The notes under the pieces were generated by a model, which was not told the origin of the DNA, did not search any database, and saw only the letters and a program-made list of their open reading frames with translations. Made by a program: the position numbers and the translations under genes. A stretch of DNA of 64,000 nt from Paenibacillus sp. LHD-38 (GTDB lineage: Bacteria > Bacillota > Bacilli > Paenibacillales > Paenibacillaceae), in contig NZ_JAVIFU010000010.1 of NCBI RefSeq assembly GCF_031157315.1, forward strand, positions 62,001 to 126,000, read 5' to 3'. How positions within the stretch are numbered: the stretch's first letter is position 1; each line of letters begins with the position of its first letter. Of the stretch, positions 9,407-17,662 are shown one piece after another.

Positions 9407-10054
9407 ATGAAGCATATAATGAGCATGGCCATCCTGCTCCTGCTTATCGGATTGGCTTCCGCTTGTTCAAGCACAGAAGCGAGCAAGGAGGTAAAGCCGC
9501 AAAACACAAGCGGCTCTGAGGCGGCATCTGCACCGCCTTCTCCTTCTTCGCCTGTGCTTGTACCCCCGGATCAACTCAAGGAGGAGGATCTCGGCATCGT
9601 GCCGACAAGCATCTCCATCCCTGCTATTGGCGTCAAAGCCGCAATTGAAAATGTCGGAACGATGGAAAACGGCCAGATGGGCGTGCCTCAGGATATTGAC
9701 GGGGTCGGATGGTTCGAGCCTGGCACGAAGCCCGGCGCAAAGGGCAATGCGGTCATGGCCGGGCATGTAGACAGCTTAACGGGACCTGCCGTATTTTATA
9801 AGCTGGACCGTCTAAAGGTCGGTGATGAGGTTATCGTATCGGATAAAGAAGGAACCACTCGCCGTTTTATTGTCATGGATAAGCAGCGTTACCCTCGCAA
9901 GGAGGCGCCGCTTGAGGATATTTTCGGCTTCTCCTATCAAAGCCATTTGAACTTGATTACATGCACCGGGGAATTTAACGACAAAGCCAAGACGCATGAA
10001 GAGCGTTTGGTTATCTATACGGAACTGAAAAAAGAAGAGAGCCGCCAACCCTAG
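9407..10054 (+). CDS. Class F-like sortase, membrane- or lipid-anchored
   Basis: Transpeptidase that cleaves an LPXTG-like signal and attaches the protein to the cell wall. From ATG 9407 it has 215 residues: a signal/anchor with a cysteine (GLASACSS), a Ser/Pro-rich linker, then a compact sortase domain. The catalytic residues are visible as His in VMAGHVDS, Cys in LITCTGEF and Arg in EERLVIY. The small size and the IPSI..IGV/HxD arrangement fit class F. GGGAGG at 9390-9395 lies 11 nt before ATG 9407; an in-frame GTG at 9395 overlaps it and was rejected. The gene directly upstream carries a MPQTG sorting signal and is the obvious substrate. Confidence 0.85.
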   Translation: MKHIMSMAILLLLIGLASACSSTEASKEVKPQNTSGSEAASAPPSPSSPVLVPPDQLKEEDLGIVPTSISIPAIGVKAAIENVGTMENGQMGVPQDIDGVGWFEPGTKPGAKGNAVMAGHVDSLTGPAVFYKLDRLKVGDEVIVSDKEGTTRRFIVMDKQRYPRKEAPLEDIFGFSYQSHLNLITCTGEFNDKAKTHEERLVIYTELKKEESRQP

Positions 10055-10086
10055 GGTGTGCGGCTCTCTTCATTTCTAATGACCTA

Positions 10087-10470
10087 TTATTTACGCATAT
10101 TCCCGCTTGTGGTACCTGTTCCGCCAGAGCTATACGTATCGGAGTACTCCGTATTTGTTTTCTCCCATACATCCTCAAAAGCGGAATTCCGCTTGAATTG
10201 CGCCAAAGCTTACGAGCAGGAAGGAATAATTTTTCTTCCCTTTTCTCTAGCCTCATCAACAACGAAACCAAGCAATTGTTTTCCCAAATCCCGTCCGCGG
10301 TATTCTCCATCTACATACGTATGGTCAATTACCCACGTGTCCACGTCAACAAGCGTATAAGTAATCTTGCCGATCGTTCCCTTTGTAGTTGTTAGAATAT
10401 AACTGTTTCCTTGCTTTCGCGCCCTAATTTCCTCTTCCACCGCGCCATACATGTCCCTGTCTGTACTCAT
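10087..10470 (-). pseudogene. GNAT acetyltransferase (YjdJ-like) interrupted by a nonsense codon
   Basis: Small N-acetyltransferase of the GNAT fold. The acetyl-CoA motif EYRGRDLGKQLLGFVVDEARE is followed by KIIPSCS, then TAA at 10212-10210, then in the same frame ALAQFKRN and another 33 codons to a second TAA at 10087-10089. In this family the position of the stop is normally Tyr or another residue (KIIP.C.YA..QF), so TAC to TAA is the simplest explanation. The start is ATG 10470 because GGAGGTG lies 9 nt upstream; an earlier ATG at 10521 has no comparable site. The truncated product (86 residues) would lack the last strand and helix of the fold. A sequencing error is possible. Confidence 0.75.
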
Positions 10471-10659
10471 AGCTGCTTGCACCTCCATGAAAGTTATTGA
10501 AAACCCTCTTCGGTCAAGCATGGGGTTTATTATTACTTACCCCAATGAGCCAGCTATGAACCTCCTTAGGCGAAGCAAGCTTCCTTAGTTCAATGGCGGA
10601 AAAAGTAAAATGACTAGTCGCCAATCGAAAGACAAGCTAATCATTCCCGGACTCCGGAC

Positions 10660-11607
10660 TTACTTGCTATCATGATTTTTTTCATTACGTTTATTATTAT
10701 GGCCGTTCCGCTCGTTATGGACGTTCCGCTCTTTATTGATCTCTTCTTTCTTTTCTGCCTTCGCTGCGTTACTCTTTGCTTCCTTAATTTTCGATTCGCT
10801 GTTCTTGGTGTCCTTTTCCAGCTTTGTTTTCTTGTCTAGAACCGTCTTTTGTTTCGTTTCGCTTTTAATTGTTGTGTTTACCTTGGCGTCACTGGAAACA
10901 ACGGTATCCGTTTTTGATTGAGAAGAGTCTTCCGCCTGCTTAGTCATGGTCTCAGAGGCTTGCTCTTCTGGAGCCTTGTTTTCGAGCTTCGCAAGCTTTT
11001 TCTCCAACTTGCCGAAAGACTTTATAATATTTTTCAAAAGCGATTTCTGGGCTTGCGGGTTTTCAACCTTTTCCAGCGCTGCAGTTAGAGCTAAAATATT
11101 ATGCTGCAGGTCGGATTTCACCCCTACCGCCTGTTGTATATCTTTTTCTTCATTTTCATCTTCCGCCTCAGAAGCAACCAATTCTATTGCATTCTGTTGG
11201 TTTTCAAAAGACTTCTGAAGGGCTTGCTCCGACTTCGCCGTTTCTCCCTTAGCATGCAAGGCAGCCGCTTCGGAAAGACGCTCCTGAGCGAATTCCGCAA
11301 GCAATCCGGCATCCTTTACATCGTCAGCCTCAATTGATAGTCTGATGTTCTCATAGACGACTTTTATAAAATAAAAGAAATCACCCGGCAAAAGGGTTGG
11401 CGTTTTTTCTTTGCTTTCCGAAACGGCCTTCTCAACCGGCAAATCTATTGCCACCGCAGAAGAGGATATCGGAGCGGAGGCCTCCCCCGATGCAAATACA
11501 CTACCTGTCCCGAAGCCTATTACAAGCATGCCAATTAAAGCGCTCTTTGCAACAAAGGCATTTCTTTTTGATCCCGTTATTCGTTTTATATTCAATTTGC
11601 TTACCAC
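10660..11607 (-). CDS. Secreted DUF5667-domain protein with charged C-terminal tail
   Basis: 315 residues. An N-terminal membrane/signal segment (about 20-40, ALIGMLVIGFGTGSVFA) is followed by the DUF5667 block (about 68-200) beginning LLPGDFFYFIKVVYENI, and then a low-complexity Lys/Glu/Asn tail of about 115 residues. DUF5667 proteins are surface proteins of unknown role. The start is uncertain: GTG 11607 overlaps part of a GGGTGG site, while TTG at 11595 lies 8 nt after that site and would be an equally good start. Confidence 0.75.
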   Translation of the reverse strand: MVSKLNIKRITGSKRNAFVAKSALIGMLVIGFGTGSVFASGEASAPISSSAVAIDLPVEKAVSESKEKTPTLLPGDFFYFIKVVYENIRLSIEADDVKDAGLLAEFAQERLSEAAALHAKGETAKSEQALQKSFENQQNAIELVASEAEDENEEKDIQQAVGVKSDLQHNILALTAALEKVENPQAQKSLLKNIIKSFGKLEKKLAKLENKAPEEQASETMTKQAEDSSQSKTDTVVSSDAKVNTTIKSETKQKTVLDKKTKLEKDTKNSESKIKEAKSNAAKAEKKEEINKERNVHNERNGHNNKRNEKNHDSK

Positions 11608-11707
11608 CCTCGTATAATTTTCTTAGCTGCAGCTATGTGTAAACAATACGACATCGTGAGATGTTTTAGGGGGGTAGACGGATCACACCCGTTTGGCAAG
11701 CAGTCTC

Positions 11708-12940
11708 CTATTTGATTCTAATTCGATTGTCGTACCTGCTCACAGCCATCCATACGGCGGCGCAGATTAAAGCGGCAGCCGGCAAACCAACCGGGCCCGC
11801 GATTTTATGTCCTGCAATAGCCGACCAAACGAGCATTGGCGGCAATAGCAGCCAGAACCGCGATAGAACAGCCCCTTTCTGAGCGGCATTCCTAGACCAG
11901 GGAAATTGCGTGATAAATTCTTCCGCAAACCATTGCTTCCACTGGAGATGCAGCCAAGACATTCCGATTACCGTTAAAGCAAGCACTAGAAAGGCTGCAA
12001 TCAGCCCAGGGACAAGCGATACCGCAAACGTAGCCGCCGAAATAAAGCCAAGCCAGACGCGAATATGCGTCATGCCTCGCAAGAAGGCTTTCAGCCTCAT
12101 TTCCGCCAGTATCGTCCCCGCATCAGACTTACGGAATATACGCTGGGAAAAACGGAACATATACGGCCGTTTCACGCGAAGAAGCGGCTTCGATTCGATA
12201 ACCTGGCTCATTAATAGCTCCGTGCTGCGAAGACGCGCCGCGTTCTCTATTTTTACTTCTGCTTCGAATTGAATAGGCATTCGCAGTCCGAAGCGCAGCA
12301 GCAAGATAAAAACGACAGTGCCCGCAGCCAAGGACATACTCAGCAAACCTATGTCTCTCGCCCACGTAATCATCGGAATCAAATAGGCTGCTATAAACAG
12401 CAACGTGATCAATGTTTCAAGTGACCGCTTTCGCATGCCCATTAGCCTGCCATTTAGCAGCTGTAAGCTAAGCGCCAAAATCATCCCCATCACAATCGTA
12501 AAGCCAAAGGCCAATCCAAGCTGAAGCCATGATTGCTCCTCCACCCTGATTAAGAAAGGTAGCAGCAGCAGATAGGGAATTGCGATTACAATTATTTTTG
12601 TTACCAGCGTGTAGCCAATTCCATACTGCTTTAACGTCTGCAGCCACTCCGGACGCTGAAGCAAAAATAACCGGTCAGCTTCCTCCACAAAAACACGAAT
12701 CTGACCGAATAACAAAAGGAAAAGCAGCAAAAACGGATATAACGCGGTCCAAGGCAGCTTGCTGGCCCACTCCGGCATATCAAGCAGCGCCTCGCGGTAT
12801 AGGCCGCCCCCAATAAATAGTCCCGGTATAAGCAAGTAGAGCCATACCGTCCAGTCAAGCACGCTGCTCCAGGCGCGGACTTGCTCTCTTTGATTACGTT
12901 TTAATCGTATCCAAAATAATTGACGCGGTGTCATCATCAC
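11708..12940 (-). CDS. ecsB: ABC transporter permease EcsB
   Basis: 410-residue polytopic protein with a hydrophobic helix pattern over its whole length and the EcsB opening (LFWIRLKRNQREQVRAW). Partner of EcsA in the Ecs transporter, which in Bacillus affects secretion, intramembrane proteolysis and competence. It is encoded 10 bp after EcsA on the same strand. Its start ATG follows a purine-rich GGGGCGGGACG site. Substrate unknown. Confidence 0.85.
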   Translation of the reverse strand: MMMTPRQLFWIRLKRNQREQVRAWSSVLDWTVWLYLLIPGLFIGGGLYREALLDMPEWASKLPWTALYPFLLLFLLLFGQIRVFVEEADRLFLLQRPEWLQTLKQYGIGYTLVTKIIVIAIPYLLLLPFLIRVEEQSWLQLGLAFGFTIVMGMILALSLQLLNGRLMGMRKRSLETLITLLFIAAYLIPMITWARDIGLLSMSLAAGTVVFILLLRFGLRMPIQFEAEVKIENAARLRSTELLMSQVIESKPLLRVKRPYMFRFSQRIFRKSDAGTILAEMRLKAFLRGMTHIRVWLGFISAATFAVSLVPGLIAAFLVLALTVIGMSWLHLQWKQWFAEEFITQFPWSRNAAQKGAVLSRFWLLLPPMLVWSAIAGHKIAGPVGLPAAALICAAVWMAVSRYDNRIRIK

Positions 12941-12950
12941 GTCCCGCCCC

Positions 12951-13712
12951 CTAGGTCAATGCGTGAAAGCACTCGAACAATGTCGCGTCATCCGCGCAGC
13001 CAGCATCATCTCTTACCTGCTCCAAGCCGCCTCGCGCAACCACTGAGCCATTGTTAATGAGAACGAAACGATTGCAGATACGTTCAGCGGTGTCCAGCAC
13101 GTGAGTGCTCATGAGAACACCTGCCCCTCGCTCCCGCTCGCCCTCAAGCAGCTTTAGAAAATCAGTTGTGGCACGCGGATCAAGTCCGACGAATGGCTCG
13201 TCCACAATATAAACATCCGGTTCCAGCAGAAATGCGATAATAAGCATCAGCTTTTGCTGCATTCCCTTGGAGAAATGAGCAGGGTAATGATGCTTCTCTT
13301 CCAGCAAACGAAAGCGCTCCAGAAGCTCATCCGCTTTGTTTGCAAACTGCCGCTCTTCAATACCAAATGCCGATGCCGCTAAATGCAAATGCTCCCACAG
13401 CGTCATATATTCATAAAAAACCGGCTGCTCCGGAACATAGGCATAACGTTTGTTTTTACCGCCAAACACAATTTCTCCGTTCACATGCGCCATTAAGCCG
13501 AGTATCGTTTTGATCGTCGTACTCTTGCCCGCTCCGTTGGGCCCGATTAATCCCACAAGCTCTCCCGGCGCTACCTCCAGCAAGATCTGACGAATGATCG
13601 GTTTGCCTTCCTCGTAGCCGGCCTCCGTTATCGCAGCCCGCAGCACATAGCTTGGCAAGCTTGTATTTTCCTTTTGATAATCCACCCGTAATCGACCGCC
13701 TTTCCTATACAA
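12951..13712 (-). CDS. ecsA: ABC transporter ATP-binding protein EcsA
   Basis: ATPase of the Ecs transporter. Walker A GPNGAGKST (about residues 58-66), Q loop YVPEQP, degenerate signature FSKGMQQK (as in EcsA proteins, where LSGGQ is not kept), Walker B VYIVDEPFVGLD and switch STHVLD. The ribosome-binding site AAAGGCGG precedes a GTG at 13685 by 10 nt, which may be the true start; the ATG at 13712 lies upstream of it. Forms an operon with ecsB. A strong hairpin lies in the presumed leader (13749-13791). Confidence 0.88.
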   Translation of the reverse strand: MYRKGGRLRVDYQKENTSLPSYVLRAAITEAGYEEGKPIIRQILLEVAPGELVGLIGPNGAGKSTTIKTILGLMAHVNGEIVFGGKNKRYAYVPEQPVFYEYMTLWEHLHLAASAFGIEERQFANKADELLERFRLLEEKHHYPAHFSKGMQQKLMLIIAFLLEPDVYIVDEPFVGLDPRATTDFLKLLEGERERGAGVLMSTHVLDTAERICNRFVLINNGSVVARGGLEQVRDDAGCADDATLFECFHALT

Positions 13713-13748
13713 AGAAAATTAAGAATTAAGCTGACTTATTAAAAGACA

Positions 13749-13791
13749 ATCGGCAGTCTTGGACTTGATAATAAAGTCACAGACTGCCGAT
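13749..13791. terminator. Hairpin upstream of ecsA (terminator or attenuator)
   Basis: ATCGGCAGTCT (13749-13759) pairs with AGACTGCCGAT (13781-13791), with an inner GACT/AGTC stem. On the plus strand it is followed by GTTTTA, on the minus strand by TGTCTTTT. On the minus strand it sits between a possible promoter (TTCAAT, 17 nt, TACAAT near 13885-13915) and ecsA, so it may act as a leader terminator. Confidence 0.5.
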
Positions 13792-13931
13792 GTTTTATGG
13801 CGTGCTAGCTAATATGGAGTGGCATTGCCATACTCATAACCTCAGAATGCAATCAGAAAGAGTTTTGTATAATAATTCCAATAAACATTGTATCACGGAA
13901 ACATTAGGAATTGAAATCCGCTGTCCGTTAG

Positions 13932-14031
13932 TCAAGCGTAAACGGCTGACGCCGTCCTTGGCGGCAAAAGCTCGTTTCGCGGTGAAATATAAGCAACGTA
14001 TAAGGTTGATTTTTATACTTTCTTATATTTC
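13932..14031 (+). repeat. Structured intergenic repeat, copy C
   Basis: Keeps GCG(T)AAACG ... CGTTTCGC and the internal GCCG/CGGC hairpin. The 3' hairpin pairs GAAATATAAG 13984-13993 with CTTATATTTC 14022-14031, and GTATAA 13998-14003 with TTATAC 14013-14018. The next base begins a bidirectional terminator. Flanking genes are on the minus strand. Confidence 0.85.
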
Positions 14032-14072
14032 AAAAAAAGCTGACACCGCAGCATGCGGTATCAGCTTTTTTT
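14032..14072. terminator. Bidirectional intrinsic terminator after the HAD phosphatase
   Basis: AAAAAAAGCTGA (14032-14043) pairs with TCAGCTTTTTTT (14061-14072), with an inner ACCGC/GCGGT stem. U-tracts on both strands. Confidence 0.85.
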
Positions 14073-14115
14073 AATTTATATTTTTGCATATTTTCACACA
14101 AAATACAGACGCCGC

Positions 14116-14895
14116 TTATCGCTCTAAAAGGCCCGCTTCCACAAGGCCGTTGCGTATACCCTGCTCGTCAACATGCGTCGTCACATAGTCGGCAAAGGGA
14201 AGCAGCTCGGGATGCGAGTTGCCCATAGCAATGCCAAAGCCAACCGTCTCCAGCATTTCTTTGTCATTCAGACCATCCCCGAATGCAACGGCATCGGCAG
14301 TCGTTAAGCCCAGCTTATCAAGCAGTGCTTCGATACCTTGCGCCTTTGAGCCCCCAGCCGGAAGGACATCAATAGCCTGCGGATGCCAGCGGATCAGCTT
14401 TAATTCAGAATGCAGACCCTCATAGAGATGCTCCTCGTGGCTCTCGCAGTGAAGGAAGACTTGATAAATGCCATCTGTTTTCCAAAACTCCGGATTGAAA
14501 CCAGGCAAATCAACCTTTAAAGAGTTAACGGACTCTATAATAAAAGGATGATCCTCTTTATCCGCGAAGAAGTTATGCTCGCCCTCAAAGACAAGGCCGT
14601 GGTTATGCTCGGCAGCAACCTTAACAAGCGCTTCCAGACGGTGCTTTTCGATCTCGCGTTTATAGAGCGGCACTCCCTTGTAGACGACATACCCCCCGTT
14701 CAAACAGACGAACGATTCAATGCCGAGCTGCTCAGCAAGCGGTTTAATAAAATAAGGCGCGCGCCCCGTAGCAATTACCGGTTCAACTCCGCTTTCCTTC
14801 AGCTCCGCAATGGCCTTGACTGTATCCGCAGGGATTTCCTTTTGCTCGTTGATCAACGTGCCGTCAATGTCGAAAAAAACAATTTTATAGCTCAT
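14116..14895 (-). CDS. Cof-type HAD-IIB family phosphatase
   Basis: 259-residue haloacid-dehalogenase-like hydrolase, probably a sugar-phosphate or flavin-phosphate phosphatase. Motif I FFDIDGTL (nucleophile Asp9, acid/base Asp11), motif II VIATGRAP, a IIB-type cap domain in the middle, and motif IV VAFGDGLNDKEML. Cytoplasmic. Monocistronic between terminators; the substrate cannot be predicted. Confidence 0.9.
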   Translation of the reverse strand: MSYKIVFFDIDGTLINEQKEIPADTVKAIAELKESGVEPVIATGRAPYFIKPLAEQLGIESFVCLNGGYVVYKGVPLYKREIEKHRLEALVKVAAEHNHGLVFEGEHNFFADKEDHPFIIESVNSLKVDLPGFNPEFWKTDGIYQVFLHCESHEEHLYEGLHSELKLIRWHPQAIDVLPAGGSKAQGIEALLDKLGLTTADAVAFGDGLNDKEMLETVGFGIAMGNSHPELLPFADYVTTHVDEQGIRNGLVEAGLLER

Positions 14896-15047
14896 TCTGC
14901 TCTCTCCTGTCCGTTGTCGCAGACGTTTTACGCCTGTCCTTTTTTACAGTATAAAGAATCGAGCCCAGAAAAGAAATCGTTACACCCTTTATGCAGCAAA
15001 AAAAAGAGCATCCGCTGCTGCTGATGCCCTCGCGAATCCGGCTGTGC

Positions 15048-15497
15048 CTACCAGCCAAACGCTAAACCTTTGCCTGTCTCGATATAGGTTTTCAAATTGC
15101 TGAGGATCATCCACCACTGGCTGTCCACCGTTTCCAAAGACGGGTGGTTCTCGGTAAACTGGTTATTAGTCAGGACAAGCTTGGTCGTTTCGCCAACAGG
15201 CTCAAGCGTAAAGGTAATAGTCGATTCCAGCTCCGCATGATTGGGGCGATACGAAGGACCTGGATGCTCTAAAACGCTAAATATTTTATTCTCCTCATAT
15301 GCTAGAATAGTACCATAAATATGCACCGTCTCATCACCATCCGTACCCGGGCCGACATAGCGGAAGGAAGAGCCTTCTTCAAATGTAGAATCGATGACGC
15401 AGCCGAAAAAAGTAGCCCGCGTGCCTTCCGGCGATACAAACGCAGCCCACACCTTCTCGGGCGCTGCACCGATATAATACTCATATTTAAACTCCAT
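15048..15497 (-). CDS. SRPBCC (AHSA1-like) domain protein
   Basis: 149 residues from ATG 15497, chosen because AAGGAG lies 8 nt upstream; an in-frame ATG at 15506 overlaps that site. The START/AHSA1 fold is indicated by the opening EYYIGAAPEKVWAAFVSPEG, the TITFTLEPVGETTKLVLTN strand pair and the C-terminal helix W..ILSNLKTYIETGK. Cytoplasmic; such proteins bind hydrophobic ligands and often lie next to small regulators. It is divergent from an AraC-family gene 138 bp away. Confidence 0.85.
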   Translation of the reverse strand: MEFKYEYYIGAAPEKVWAAFVSPEGTRATFFGCVIDSTFEEGSSFRYVGPGTDGDETVHIYGTILAYEENKIFSVLEHPGPSYRPNHAELESTITFTLEPVGETTKLVLTNNQFTENHPSLETVDSQWWMILSNLKTYIETGKGLAFGW

Positions 15498-15634
15498 GCG
15501 ATACACTCCTTCTCATCATATAATATAGGGTTTGCCGCTGTTAACGGCTGGCGCTTTCTTTGCTAAGTATAACGTTGTCCAACTGGCCGGTATTGTAAAA
15601 ACGCGACAAATCGATCAATAGGAGAGATTTATAG

Positions 15635-16441
15635 ATGCCGAATACAACGCAAAAACGCAGCATGGGTATACTTCAGCTAAGTGAAGGCGAAAAAAAATTC
15701 CAGCTTTCCCGCTTCGCTCCCTCAGAGCCGCTCCGACATTTTGTAAAACACTACTGGGTCGTAAGGTGGGATTTGACCGGCCAGCCTCCTTTTTTGCAGG
15801 ATGTGATCCCTAATCCATGTGTCAACTTGGTGATGGAGGACCACAGGAGCGGTATTTATGGCGTTGCCAGCCGAATGTATACGAAGAAAATTGAAGGCAA
15901 GGGACAAGTATTCGGCATTAAATTTCACCCTGGCGGTTTTTATCCCTTTATACGCACGGCGCTCTCCAACCTGACGGATCAATCGCTAGCTATCGAAGAG
16001 ATATTTGGCGCGGATGCGGCCGAATATGAGCAGCAGATGAACGCTGAGACTGACCCCGCGGACAGGATCGCACTTACCGACGCTTTGTTAGTAAAGCATC
16101 TTCCACAGCAGGATGGATCGATTACCCTCATCAATCAGATTATCGACCGAATCCTAATCGATCCCGAGCTGACTAAAGTAGAGCAGATTTGCGATTCTTT
16201 TCATCTCAACAAAAGAAAGCTGCAGCGCTTATTTAACCAATATGTCGGGATAAGCCCGAAATGGGTCATCAAGCTTTATCGGCTGCAAAACGCGGCAGAG
16301 GCTATGGACACCGGCAAACAATATGACACGCTCAAGCTCTCTGTCGATCTCGGATATTATGATCAATCGCATTTCATTAAGGATTTCAAATCCATTATCG
16401 GCAAAACGCCAGATGAGTATGCGAAGCCGGCTGTCTTGTAG
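15635..16441 (+). CDS. AraC-family transcriptional regulator with DUF6597-type N-terminal domain
   Basis: 268 residues. The N-terminal half (about 20-160; PSEPLRHFVKHYWVVRW, FGIKFHPGGFYPF) is the DUF6597 type. The C-terminal two-HTH domain (about 165-265) has EQICDSFHLNKRKLQRLFNQYVGISPKWVIKLYRLQ and DLGYYDQSHFIKDFKSIIGKTP. Ribosome-binding site GGAGAG. Divergent from the SRPBCC gene, which it may regulate. Confidence 0.9.
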   Translation: MPNTTQKRSMGILQLSEGEKKFQLSRFAPSEPLRHFVKHYWVVRWDLTGQPPFLQDVIPNPCVNLVMEDHRSGIYGVASRMYTKKIEGKGQVFGIKFHPGGFYPFIRTALSNLTDQSLAIEEIFGADAAEYEQQMNAETDPADRIALTDALLVKHLPQQDGSITLINQIIDRILIDPELTKVEQICDSFHLNKRKLQRLFNQYVGISPKWVIKLYRLQNAAEAMDTGKQYDTLKLSVDLGYYDQSHFIKDFKSIIGKTPDEYAKPAVL

Positions 16442-16603
16442 ATCAAGCGCTTGACGGTATTCGGAAGCTTACTGTATATTAATGGAATCAACGAAATAAG
16501 TTCGGCTTACGATGGAAGCACCCGTAAGAGATGGCGTATACCGCCAATCTTGCTGGTGCTTTTTTGCGTTGTATTGCCGAAACCAAAGGAGGCTCCATTG
16601 TTC

Positions 16604-17425
16604 ATGAAAACCGCTTCAAGGTTAGCCGTATTCGGTCTCGTCCTCTTGTTCCTGCTAGCCGTTCCGTCCGTCCTTTCAGCCGCATCGTTTGAATTTAGCG
16701 CAACCGCCAAGACTGCTTTTGACAAAATGAAAAGCGCGGCAGATAAGACGACAGCCGCCAAGTTAACCTCGCAGTATGCCGAGCTTCAAAGCGTGCAGAA
16801 GCAGACCATCGACTGGGATAGCCGCATCGACAAGCTTCATTATCAAAACGAGGAGGCCGTGCTCGCAACCCGCAAACGAATAAAGGAAATTGACGCGAAT
16901 AAGCTGCTGCAGCTTGAGTCCGCCGTCACGCAAACCAAGAAGAAATACGAGCCTTTATTCAGACTCTACGACTCATTGAATCAGCAGCTAAGCATTGCGA
17001 AATCATTTAAGGATAAACTCGCTACGAGCCTCTTGAAGCCGCAGGTTGAAACGACAAGAGCAGCCGTTCAGTTTGCCAAGTTGGATATTCGAAGCAAGGA
17101 AGCAGCGCTTAAGGAGGCCAAAGCGAATACGGCTAAGTCGATAAAAAAGCTTCGCGACCAGTTGAGCGGTATCGATGCAATCAAAGTGAAAATAAAAGCA
17201 TCCAAAAGCTCGATCAGCAGCATCAAGAAATATTTCACAACCGAAACCTCCATCTTAAAGCAAGCGGTGAAAAAAGGAGATGCGGCCGCGTCATCCAGCT
17301 CTTTAACAAGAATGCTTGCCCATATCAAGCAAATTAACGAGCATAAGCAAAAAACCTATGCCTATGAGCAGCAAACGACGATTATCATTGCCAAGGTCGA
17401 TGCTCAGATTTCCAGCTACAAGTAA
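16604..17425 (+). CDS. Secreted coiled-coil protein of unknown function
   Basis: 273 residues from ATG 16604. AAAGGAGG (16585-16592) lies 11 nt before this ATG and 5 nt before a TTG at 16598, either of which could start translation; an open frame further upstream has no ribosome-binding site. A signal peptide (about 1-26, ending VLSAASF) is followed by an almost entirely helical, Lys/Ala/Gln-rich chain with heptad-like spacing, suggesting a long coiled coil. There are no cysteines and no recognisable enzymatic motif. It is followed by repeat copy D. Confidence 0.7.
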   Translation: MKTASRLAVFGLVLLFLLAVPSVLSAASFEFSATAKTAFDKMKSAADKTTAAKLTSQYAELQSVQKQTIDWDSRIDKLHYQNEEAVLATRKRIKEIDANKLLQLESAVTQTKKKYEPLFRLYDSLNQQLSIAKSFKDKLATSLLKPQVETTRAAVQFAKLDIRSKEAALKEAKANTAKSIKKLRDQLSGIDAIKVKIKASKSSISSIKKYFTTETSILKQAVKKGDAAASSSSLTRMLAHIKQINEHKQKTYAYEQQTTIIIAKVDAQISSYK

Positions 17426-17512
17426 TCGGATGAAAGCAAAAGTGCGCCTCGGATTCCGAAGCGCGCTCCCGCTTGCAACTTAAAGACTTAACGATTCTCA
17501 CTCACAGCAGCA

Positions 17513-17613
17513 CAAGCGTAAACGGCTGTCGCCGTCCTCTGTGGCAAAAGCAGTCGTTTCGCGGAGATATATAAGCACATTTATATGTGAAAACATATAA
17601 ATTCTTATATATT
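17513..17613 (+). repeat. Structured intergenic repeat, copy D
   Basis: Nearly identical to copy A. Outer stem GATATATAAG 17566-17575 with CTTATATATT 17604-17613; inner stem ATTTATATGT 17579-17588 with ACATATAAAT 17593-17602, GAAA loop. Compared with copy A, the inner stem carries a paired change: A6814/T6823 in A, T17586/A17595 here. A terminator begins at the next base. Confidence 0.87.
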
Positions 17614-17655
17614 AAAAAAAGACAGCCCGTCGGCTGAATGCCGATTAGAGCCGTC
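17614..17655 (-). terminator. Terminator after the PAS histidine kinase
   Basis: On the minus strand GACGGC (17655-17650) pairs with GCTGTC (17626-17621), with an inner CGGC/GCCG stem, followed by seven T. It starts at the edge of repeat copy D. Confidence 0.65.
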
Positions 17656-17662
17656 TCTTCTT

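Noticed and set aside
15536..15560. Degenerate copy of the structured repeat (TTAACGGCTGGCGC)
   Set aside because: Only about 12 bases resemble the repeat and neither stem is present.
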